DNA of 64,000 nt from Burhinus oedicnemus (taxonomy: Eukaryota; Chordata; Aves; Charadriiformes; Burhinidae), in NCBI GenBank assembly GCA_008921705.1, contig VFFE01007110.1:82947-146946 (forward strand), in the 5' to 3' direction. Positions 27,849 through 39,800 of the stretch are shown here, in pieces. The position numbers and the translations under genes are program-made. The notes under the pieces were generated by a model. It did no database searches, was not told the origin of the DNA, and worked only from the letters and a program-made list of their open reading frames with translations. Within the stretch, counting starts at the first letter, position 1. The number at the start of each line of letters is the position of its first letter.

Positions 27849-30800
27849 TCACGCCCCACGCTCAGAAGTCAGGTTACTGGGTACAGCAGAGGTGGGGGAC
27901 AAGTTTAAGATCTCCTCAAATGAAGGGCCTTCATCCTCAAGGGGTATCTCTGCCTCAAACATACGCTGGAGCAGAGCGTCAACCGTCCTGTACCCTGCAG
28001 GTGGCCAAAAAAAAAAAAAGTCACTGTAAGCATCCATTCCTGTTCCTCAGCAGAAGTTAGGTAGTGGCTACCTTAAGGCAGCTCTTACTCAAAGACTGCT
28101 CCCCAAGTTTTACACTAAACAGGCAAGAACACAAATGCCCCAAATTACGTTCCCTGGTATTTTACCCCATATACTTTTAAGCACTGTGAGCGCTTGCAAA
28201 GGATAAGACCATTATTTTCAGAGTTTAAGCACTTCTAGTCCCATGTGTCCTTCAATGGATTTGTGATCCCAAACAGCTGCCATGCTGAGACACACAAGAT
28301 TGGGGAACTGCCAAGGTACAGCAAGAAAGCCAGAAGAAAAAGTAGTCATTAAACTAGAGGAAAGGAGCATATAGTCACCCCGTGATCCAAGCCAGGAGGA
28401 ACACAGAGTGCATACAGGAAGGAGAAAAGCAGAAGACGGGTTTCTTGGCAACAGCAGGACCTGCGCCACCAAGGCAGCATCTTCATAGACTGGCTACTGA
28501 AGACAAGTGTGCACAGGAGAGTCTAGGTAGGAAAGAGGAAAAGGACTTGCTACAAAAATAGAAAAACAGCAATCATTAGAGTGTCCACAGTTCTCTAAAA
28601 ATCTCCAGCTGGGTTTTAGTTGCTTTTATAGCCCAAAGGAAAGCAGAAGTGCATGGGAGCTTCCCCAGAGAGAGGGCTACGATCAGGGACAGTTCAGAGC
28701 ACTGGCCCCTTAAACCAAAGACTGGGCACACTGTGGGGCTGCACTTACGTTTGGAGGCAATTTTAAACATCAGCCCTTTAGACTGTGGCTTTGTTCCACC
28801 TTCCTCCTCGAGGTTGTGCTCAGCACTCTCCATGTTGTCAAGGAGCTGTTCATCCCAGAGCTCATCCCTACACAAGAATTACCAGAAGTTACCCCAGGGG
28901 AGCACACATACCCAGCACCAATGGATTCCCTGGGGCAGGGCAAGCACCAGTCATGGTGTTAGCCTCCAGCACCTCTCCTGTCCTCTAGGCAACAGCCCTG
29001 GGCTGGAAGAGCTCAGCGAGGCAGACACAAGGCCAACAGGAGCAGCCTCCTGCTAACATCTAGACCAAGTCTACATGGTCATGACAGGTTAGCAAGAACT
29101 TTGTGACAAGGAAGAGGAGTCTCGGTTCACACCTCAGGACAGAGGGTGGCATTTTCCTGCAGCCCCACAGCCCCCATCAGATGTGCCAAGCCAGCCACAT
29201 CCAGCATGACCCTTTTGGAGGGCTTACTCTTGAACTCCCATTCCCAGCTCCTGGATTTTCTGTTCAATGGCTGTTTCCACTTCACTCTTCTCTAGGGAGT
29301 ACTCCACAAAGAAAGCTTCCAAAATGAACGACACAAAGATACTAAAAGAAATGATGAGCAGAATTACATAGCAGCATTTCCTTACTGGCATCCCCCTGCT
29401 TTTGGGCATCAACTACTGTCTCAGTATTCCCAGGCTCATTCCCCAGCACTCCAACCCCTCCTCTGCTGGAGATGGGGAGGTCTAAATCAGAGCAGCACTC
29501 AGTGGAGATGAGAATAGAAGCAGCAGATTCCTCTATGACACACGTCCTGCCTGTCTCCAAGTGTCACACTGCATGTGACCCTGGGACCATCAGCAGCACC
29601 CTGGCCCAGGGCAGAGCCCCTCTTCCCTCCAAAATGGAGGAGAGCAACCCAAAGCTTACTTGACAATAATTATCACCATCACGATGTGGAAGGCAATGAA
29701 ATACAGCTTTGCAGGCTGAACTGTCACGTTGGCAAATCCATTGGCAAAGAGTACAGTGGGAGTTAAGGGCAAGAGTGCTAAAGGAGAAGAACATCTTGCT
29801 GCAGAGTAGCACTAAGGGAGGAACCAGATAACGCTGCCCAGCAATGACCTTCTGAACAAAGGCCTCTGCAGGGACCATTTCTCTGTTGTCTGGCACTACA
29901 CGCATGGGTGCATGCAATGCAAGGGGAAGAGCACAGATCACCAAGCTCTAGTTTGGACCTTCCACCACAAAGGATATCATGCCACTGATTGACTACAGTG
30001 AGCTCCATCAGGACGATGAAGGACGATGCAAAGTTGTTGAAGTTGTTCTTGCAGTATTTCCCACGGGCAAACAGAGAATCCTTGAGAGCTGGGTTTCCGC
30101 ATTCCAGGGCATAAGGAGCATTTGAGTTTGCAGGGAAGAACTGGATTTTCCCATGGAATAACTCCATGCCAATGACAGCAAATACACAGTACACAACCTG
30201 GGAAGAGAAACCCCATCGCCTGCTTCTCCAGTGAACAGCAAGACCCATGGCAAGTTTAGGAGTTCCAGCAGGTTTTCCAGTTTTTAATCAGCATGGCAAG
30301 CTGCTGAGGAGCAGCACAGAGTCCAAGAGACCCAAGCCAATCGAGCAATTACCAGGCAGAAATAAAGACCCAAGAACTACAGCCCAAATACATGGAAATT
30401 AAGTATTCTCAAATCATAAGAGAAAAACATATTTTTAGGAAATTATTTGAGAAACAGGTTTTTCATGCAGCTTCTTGCCCAAACCGTAGTTTGATTCCTT
30501 ACAGTGTAAGCCCAGACCACACAGAACATCTGCACTGCCCTGTGGAGCAAAGAAGGATGTCCTGACCTGGCAACTAGCAGGAACCCAACCACTCTGCACA
30601 CATCTACATGTGCAATGACCAAGAGTCAAATGGACACTTACAGTTTCAAAGGCTTGCCATCCAGACATTTGCTTTTATCCTCTTGGAAACAGCATGAGTG
30701 TGAGACTTAAGACACATCCCTGTAAAACTGGAGTGCTTTGAGCTAAGATACCAGGATTTCTTACCAGCGTCAGCCCACCAAACGTCAACATTGTTGGTAC

Positions 30801-33800
30801 AATGTTTATCAGCGTGTTCATGATGACCCGGAACCTACAGGAAATGATTCATGACAACACCTGCTGTGGGGAGGCTCTTTTAAAGTCCATGCTTGTTTAT
30901 TGTCACATCCCATCCAGCACATGCTCCCGCCATAAGTAAGTCTCTCAGAGAGGCTGCAGCAACTGCGCTCATCCCAGGCACACTGGGACAAGGCCTTGGG
31001 ATGCTTTGTCGAGTGGCCACAGTCAGTCCAAAGCAACCATGCAGAGCAACTCAAGGCACTGTCTCACCCAGCCTCTGACACAGCCTGCCCCAAAACCCCT
31101 ATCCCTAACCCATTCTCTTTATTACCTTTGAATGCTGTCAACGATTCTTATTAGCCTGAGGACCCTTAAGATGAAGACAATGTCCAGGATCTGTTGGCTG
31201 TTGTATTTCGTGGCTGAGAAAGCAAAAAGAGGGTTTTTTTGGTTATGAAAAATAAGCAGGGAAGTGTACAGATAAAGCGATTATGTCCTTGTTAAACACT
31301 GTTTATAACAGGTATTTATTTAAAAAAAAAAAAAGACTGGGTTAGTTCTTAGAAACCCTATAGGAAATTCATTGCCCTGTCAAAAAGCATCCCAAGCCCA
31401 AGGTGACGGCAAGACAACTCAAGACCACCGAGTTTCCCAGATGCATGCAGACTGCTTAAGCTGCACTTACTCGATTTCAGGGTGGCATTGAGTATCGTTG
31501 CAGTCAAGGCAGCGAAGATGATGAGGGTATCAAACCTAGCACGAGGGAAGGCAGTGCTGTTAGGTTTGCGGCAACAGAGAATGGGCGCTTAAGCTGCCAC
31601 ATGACACATGAAAGCAGTAACCCCTCTTCCTCACACCTGTGCCAGGCAGCCCGGCATCATCGCAAACTATTTGTAGGGAAACCTTTGATTAGCAAAACAC
31701 TTTCCCCTGCCTAGCCACTACCTTCACACACTGCAGAGTCACCTTTGACTGAGCTAGCAGAGCAGAGTAGAGAACAGTAGTCTCTGTTAGAGCCAGGAAA
31801 GAGCACAGTGTCCTCTGATGCATACAATCATTTTAATTACACGCTGGCACATGAAATTAAGTAGAGGCTTTCAAGTTCTTGAGAGGCTGAACACAAAGAT
31901 CTCACCACACTTCACACCACCTTTAACACAAATGTTCAACCCACTCACCAGTTCCAGAACTGATTTTTGCCAAAGAATGCCCTCGGTTCGTAAGTGTACA
32001 CTTTCAGGAGTATCTCAATTATATACAAAGCAAGGAAGACCCACTCTGCATAAGAAATATAGGGGGTTTCCTCATCCAGAGCAATGAAGATAGCATTTAT
32101 TAGAATGATGACATCGTAAGTCCAAACAAATCCCCTGCAAGAAGAAAAAGAGAAATCAGTTTGCCACTCCCAAGAAGGTAAAAGTTACACAGTTATTTCA
32201 GGAGTTCGTTGTCTCCTCTCTCAAACATTGTCGTTTAGGTAAACTACCTTTATCCATAAGTTCTCTCCAAACCCGACAGTTTAGGAAAGTTACTAGCATT
32301 TAGCTTTGCCCTTGAAGTCCAACGCAAAGCGGAGAACAAGCCATCAAGGTACACCACTGCCAATGTTCTCAGTGTTAAACAAGCTCTTGGAGACTGATGG
32401 CAACTGTGTTTCTAACAAGCCAAGCAGCATTTCTCAAACAGAAAGACTGGATGAGTCTTGACAGGACAAAACTGGGAGAGGTGGCTGCTACACCAGGTGG
32501 GTGCGTTGTAGTCAGAGGAACCTGGACAGGCTGGGGAACTAGGCAGAGAGGAATCCCACCATGTTCAAAGGGAAATGGAAAGTCCTACTCTTAGGGAGGA
32601 ATAACCTCAGGCACCAGTGCAGGCTGGGGGTCAACTACCTGAAAAGCAGCTCTGCAGAGGATCTGGGGCGGGGTGTGTGTGTGTGGTGTGTGTGTGGGGG
32701 GGTCTTAGTTGTCAAGTTGAACATGAGCCAGCAATGCACCCTGGTGGCAAAGGTGGCCAACAGCATCCTGCGCTACATTAGGAAAAATCACTCCCCTCGA
32801 CCTGTTCACAACACTCTTCCTATCTACTCAGTACTGGTGAGGCCGCATGTGTAGTGCTGTGTCCACAGCTGGGCTCCCCAGTACAAAACAGACATGAACA
32901 TACTACAGCAAGTGCAGCAAAGGGTCACAAAACCGATTAAAGGATAGGATAGTCTGACAAACTGTTCAGCCTGAAGGGGAGAAGGGTCAGGGGCATCTCA
33001 GTATGTATGTATAAATACCTGATGGGAAGGTGTGGAAAAGATGGAGCCAGACTCTTCTCAGTGGTATCCAGTGAAAGCACAAGAGGCAAGGGGCACAAGT
33101 TGAAATACTGGATTTTCCATTTAAACAAAAAGCGCTTTTTTAAAAAAAAAAAACAAAAAACCAACCAACCAAAAAAACCCTAAAACACCAGAAAAACAAG
33201 GATGGCCAAACACTGGAACAGGTTGCAGAGAGGTTATGGAGTCTCCATCCTTGGAGATACTCAAAGCCCAAGTAGACATAGCCCCAAGTAATCTAGTCTA
33301 CCTGACCCTGCTTTGAGCAGGGGAGGGGGTTACACTAGACCATCTCTAGATGTTCCTTCCAGCCTCGGCGATTCTGCAATTTTGGGAAGACTCAGATGTG
33401 AAACAGAGCACTAGTAGCTCACAGTGCTAACTTGGTAAGAGCTCATGAAACAGCACAATGCAGCTTTGCAGCAGAGACTACTGACGTAAGATCACCTTTA
33501 AGTGAAGCATTTAGTCTGGTCCTTCAAGGCAGGCTGTAAAGCACTTCCTGCTTTCAGTAAAAACCATTTACACTCAGCACCTATAGAGGAGCTGAACAAG
33601 TGGGACTGGAAGAGGTGTGGACTCGCCATTAGCCAAGTCTAGTTTCTCCGCACCACTGAAGGCAGGCTAAGAGCAGAGCTGGTCCACAGAACACTTTTAA
33701 AAACAGAACCACCAATGTTTGCCTAAACGCAGTTCACACTTTCCAGCATGACACCCAGCTGAGCATTTGCTTGCAACACCACTGCTTTGAATGGTAAGAG

Positions 33801-36800
33801 CTGCTTGCTCCACGAGTAGAGGCTTACCTATGCCTAACCATACTGCGCAGGAACTGACTCAATGCTGACTTGTATACACGAGGCATCCATTGCCCCAGTG
33901 GATGGCTGCGTATTTTCAGGGTAATCACCTGGATGTTGAGGAGATCTGCCAGTTGTACAAAGGACTTCTTGTCTGCAGTAGGGGAGAGCACTACACATCA
34001 GTCTGCTGTCATTAAAAAAAGACAACATCTGGCAAATACAAACCTATATGCCCACAAGCTACAGCCATCTGGACTCAATATCTGTTCACTGCAGCAGGCA
34101 AAGCATATACCCTAAGCAGTATTCAACACAGAATAGCCTGAACTCAGTAATCAAGCAGCTCCTCTGCCCCATTCCTGGGGGACTGGCTCAAGCCGTAGGC
34201 CAACAACCAACACAAACCTTTAGTGATCAGGATGGGCATGATCTAGCATGAAGAGACTGACCCATCTCTCTTGATAGCCTGTCTCCAGCAGGAACAGAGT
34301 GAGAGGCTCCAGAGGAATGTGTGGGAAGCCACATTGCTTGGAGGAATCTGATAACAAGGGAGGATTTCCTTGTCCTGTGCTGAGAACAGGAGGTCCCATT
34401 CTCCATGGTGAGCTTGGCCCGGTGTCAAGTGGCCATGAAGAGCTGCCCACAGCATACATGACACAGGCTACAGCACAGGCAGAAAGAACAACCTTTCAGG
34501 ACTTAAGCAATCTGGAGGGAAGCAGGAAGAGGGACCTGGTGTCCCTCTGGGTCCATTACAGACCACAAGTCCCAATGCCAAAACCCTTGAAGCATCAGGC
34601 TCCTGACCCCAGGTGCCTCCCCAATCCCTTGAACATACCAGTGCCCCACTGCTCACCTATGAAACCCTTCTGCTCATCATCTGAGATGCGAAGCAGCAGC
34701 TCTCGGTGGGAGTTGCTGATATCAGGAGCCACCAGTTTGACGAGCTGCTTCCACCGGGCTTCTCTGACCACAAACTGTGCTCCTTCCTCTTCCTTCAGAA
34801 GGTTGAAGGCCTCTATCATCTTGCGGTGCTTCATGTAAGCAAGCTTACGGATCTCATTCTAGACAGAGTATCAGGATTCAGGCAGCTTCAGTCACCCTTC
34901 CCCCTCTTTTTTTTTAAAAAAAAAATAAAAATCTTATTTTCATGGCACAAAGATGAAAGAAGAGACTCAGAGGAACACACTTGGAGTGATATTAGCCACA
35001 AAGTACAGCACAGTCAATGGGCATGATGAGAAATGCTATTTAACAGGCAACCACAGCCACTCTGCACAGCACTCTGGAAGGATTACTAGACTGTTTTTTG
35101 CTGGGAGATGCACTGAAAAACCGGAAGACAAGACAAAAGGATACTGTCTGACAGGAAGGAGATGGGGGGAATATCTTTCAAAGATCACAGGATCTGCAAG
35201 CGCACAGGTCAAAGAGGATGCGTCCACACATGCTTCCCATCTGTAAGTGAATACTGCTGAGATCAGGGGTGGAGATCCTCTTCTGCACACGATTACAAGC
35301 AGGCTAAATAACCTTATACCCTTGGGAGACTGCAGCCTCTGGGAAGACCTAGCAGACTGCTTGCTGAGAAAGAGCCAATCCCCTCATGAAAGCACCCACA
35401 AATTTCCAGCTCTCACCCTTTGATCACAAGTACTGAACTTCACCTAGTCAGTTTGGATGGAAGAAGCAAGAGTTCTGATTTACTTAGACCTCCCTTTACA
35501 TTTTCTTTGCTTTAGGAGCACATGCAGTGGCAGAAAAAGTGTGCTCTGCGCTTACAGCCAACTAAAACCAGTCTCCTGCATAGAGACATCAGAGGCTAGG
35601 ACTAAGCCTCTAACAGCAATAATGGAGAGACATGTGCTTCCTATCTGTTGCAACTTCTTGGGTCCACAGCACCACATAATATTTCATTGTTAAATGCTAA
35701 AAGCAGAACTTGCAACAATCCCCATGATATGAAAGGTGGACCTGTGCTTGTTATTTGCAGAGCATCAGCAAAGGCAAGAAGCTGTATCCCCTTCTCCACA
35801 CCTTCCAGAAGCAGACGCTTTCCAAGGGAAAGCCAGATGCCTCCTTACAAGGTTATATAGAACAGCAGGCAGTCACCAATCACAATTCACCCCTCCAAAC
35901 ATTACCTTCAGATGTTTTTTGTAGTTGTTGTACACAACAGCCAGGAAGAGAGACATGAAGATATAAGTGTTGACAATGACAAAGGCAATGAAGAACAGGG
36001 CATACCATGAGCTGAAGTCAAATGCTGGCATCCTGGAGAAGGGGAGAGAGATTGCTACTTGCTAGGTAGACAAAGAGGCAAATAAGAGAAACCACAAGAA
36101 AACAGTCTTCTAGATGGATTTCTAAGTACTGTTTTGGATAGCCAGATCAAACACCATCTAAAAACTGTGCATTAACTCAGAGAACAATTTTCTTCCACTA
36201 GGTTTTCATCCTCATTTATCAGGCCCTGACTGAAGGGATGCAGAAGAGAGAGCACAAACATTATATTTCTGTCAATGGGGCTAAGCACAGAGTCTCAATG
36301 TGATGTCTCTGTCGTAAGCTTACACTCAGATCTCCCCTTCCTCTTACTCTAAGAGTACTAGCAGCATTTCTCAGTCTAAATGCCCAGCGTCCCTGTAACT
36401 GTTCAGTAAATCTCCAGCACACAAATAAGCATGCCATTCCTCCCTGCCCCTCTATTTGATGGCACCTTCACAGCACAAACTGAAATGGGAACCCAGTTAG
36501 AATAAACAAGGATGGAAAGCCCAACCTTCACATAAGTTTAACACAGCTGTGTAAATTAAAAAAGTCTGCATGGAAAACCCTGCAAATATTATGAGAGAAT
36601 AAGATAACTGGTCACTAAAGCACACCCTTCCTTTCCAGAAAAGGGTTTTAATCAAAGAGTGTATGTGTCCCTCAGGTTTAAGCCTTTATCAGTTACTGGG
36701 TCATTTGGAAAGCAGTATTTTTAATGCATCTTGTCTAAAAGTCTTCCTAAACTTGGATTCTGGTTCAGAGACATTTAAAAAAAAACAAAACCAACAGATG

Positions 36801-39800
36801 GCTGACAATTCATGAAGCCCCTGGAGGCTGGAAGAGTAAAAGCCCTGTTGCTGCTCTGAAATACCTTGTTGTGCAAAACACAGTAATGTTCTAACCAGAG
36901 ATCCTGCCACTAGGAGCAGGACACCAGCATTCACAATAGAAAGACTGCAAGCTCAGTATACATACATGACATCTGGGCTGTTTGCTGTCGTCACCAGCAC
37001 ATAGAGGTCAAACACAATTTCTAGGTAGTTTTTGAAATACGGCAACCCTTCTGCTGTCTGGAGATTCCTAGGAGGAAAAGGACAATCTGAAGTTAAGCAC
37101 AGAGATCACATGTCCCACCACAGGAACTGGGTGTATCAGCAGTGCTTGTATTCACTAGTAATCATTTGGCATTGCCAGATTCCCTCCTACCCAAAAGTAT
37201 CACACACATTCTTCCCACTCAGCTCTGAGCAAAAGAAGTATTCACACCTCTCACCAAACAGCTTCAAGGCCATGAGGGAGAACATGAGAAGGCTAAACAT
37301 GAAGAGCAAGAAGACGTAGGTGATCTCTGGCAGCGTGTTGCGGATGCTACGGAAGGCCCTCCGAATCTGCCAGGGAGAAGGGAAGCATTTAGAGGCAAGG
37401 TGGTACCCATTTCTCCCCTCACCATCCCATCTGGATCAAACACCTACACAGGGACAGGCAAGCAAAGTGGGACACAGATACTCTTCTGTCACCTGACAGG
37501 AGCGATTCTGACCCAGATGTGCCAGCTCTGTTCTGCTAAAACCTGTGCAAGACTACCAGACCTTTCCTCCTCATCCCCCAGAGGAGATGCTAGAACAAAA
37601 GACCCTATCTATATACCATCATTAACTCAACTAGCCAAGGGGCAGAGGGCCCTGTGGCACTGCTGAGATGCTCTTGCTCCAGGGAACTTGCCAGGGACAG
37701 AAGCCCATCACTCCAGGCCACAAAACACATGCTCTTAGCCTAAGAGTTCGACTGCTCCCTCCCCCAGGCCTCTGCACCACAGTAGTTTATTCATTTGTAA
37801 TTCAGGACCAGAACGGTCTGGGGCAGCAGGGTAAAGATCTCCCCATGACAAGAGGAATCATAGTCCAAATCACCCATCTGGACTACAAGTTCAGTTTCTG
37901 AGAACAGCATGACATTTGTGCTTAACTTGCTTAGGAGAATTCTAGAAATAAGTAACCTGACCCAGGGAGAAACAGTTTTCTCGTCTTCTCATGTTTGCAC
38001 CTCCTGAGGACAGCATCTAGCTCTGCTTGCAAACAGAGGCTGCTTCTCCACACAGGCTGAACTAAGCACAGCCCATGGGCCGACCTTACAAGAACCATTC
38101 TTCCTTCTCCATGCAGTCTCACACTTTGTTAAGCGTGATCTTCCCTAAATCATCACAGCACTGTGTTTGGCGAGAAGCTCTAGTTCCAGCCCCAAGCATG
38201 CTCAGGGCTCTAGACAGCAATAACCCAGCCCATAGGTACAGGGAGAAGCCTTATGGTACTTTGCACAGCGCCCAAGCAGCACCAGTGAGAATGCACCCTT
38301 CTCTCCATCTCAAATTACTGCTTCAAGCCACCTCTAAAAGAAACCTTCACCCACAGGAACCAAAATTCTGCCATTTCTGCCCCAAAACCATTCTACTAAA
38401 TCCCCCAGATCTCAGAAAGTAGCAGCCTGTCCAAAAATAGGATTCTGTACCAGGGGTACTTCCCACCAGACCTCTTCCTTACCTGGCGACTCTCTGCAAA
38501 GTTGATCAGGAAGATGGGCCTCACAATCCTTGACCATCTAATGCTGCTCACGTTGTATATCCTGAGGACCCCATATATGGCCAAGTCTGTTAGGGATAAC
38601 TGTAGCAAAAAGAAGGAAAATTCCCAGAAGCAATGTTGGAAACATGTCTACATGGTAAAGACAATAGGATTAGCCAATACAAGACAGATGCAGACACGAC
38701 AGGTGCGAACAGGCCCAACTGTTAGTTGATTTGGCCACAGCTCTTGTAGAGCCCTTGTGCATCAGACCTATGTTACCAGAAAAGCAACAGGAGGAAAAAG
38801 CTACCTCCAGCTAGCTAGACCTAACTTACCAGGATTGCAACCATGATGCAGATGTTCTTCGTATCCTTCCAGAATACGTTACGAAGCGTGACTTTTGCAA
38901 AATGTGTCAGTCGGCCAAAGAACACCAGAAGGCACAACACCTCAACCAGAGAAGTGACCTGCAGAGAGAGAAGGGGCCCAAGTCAGGACAACTGAGAGCA
39001 GGGGCTAGCCCTCTTTGCACAGATAAGGATGTTCAGGCTGGGGTACAGGCAAAGGAAAAATGGGCAGAGTCAGTATAAAAGTTTTTCCAGTGGGTTTTTG
39101 CTGCCAGCTGTTTTACAGGCTCACTTATCTGGTACTAAGCAATAGTTTTAGGCTTCCTTTTGTGAAATTTCCTGCCACAGCCAGGTTAAGCCAGTAAATT
39201 TGTATTTGCTTAGGATTTAAGGAGTACATCTCTCACAAACATACTAGTGCAGAACAAATAAAGGCTGCAGAAAAATCAGTCCTGAGGGCAACATTCCACT
39301 TCTGCTTTCAGATATGAGGACTAGACTTGGGTCACATAGAAGACTGGAATTCTCCTCTGAGATGCTGAAAAGCAATATGACTTTGTCTGCAGTCACATCA
39401 GTCATTGCTGACAGCCACAGTGGCTCCCATACTCCCTGTCTAGCTCCTATGCCCTTTTTTGTCCCCATTTCAGTAAAGAGATATTAACAGAAATATCAGC
39501 ATCAATTATCTCAACACCTTTGACAACTAGCTTCAAGCAAGAAACCCTTGTTTGCTCTACCAAGCAATGCAATACCAGTTGTATTGCTGCTTCTACACTG
39601 AAAACTTACCAGGAAGGGGAGTGGATACACAGCAGGTTCTTCAAACACTGCAAGGGACAGGTTGAGAAAGATGAAGAAGTAGGTGACTGTTCGCATAATC
39701 CAGTGGTTATAGAGATAATAAAGCCTGTTGAAATAAGGCAGTGGCACCATAAACAAAGGCTTCAGTGCACATTCCCATGGGCTCACAAAATACATCTTGG

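Noticed and set aside
29660..29790. Standard AG acceptors (for example after CTCCTTTAG) for TPCN3 exon 16
   Set aside because: They add residues that break the alignment to TPC1 and TPC2 between the filter and S6 and have no fitting GT donor phase. The AT-AC junction gives the exact family length.
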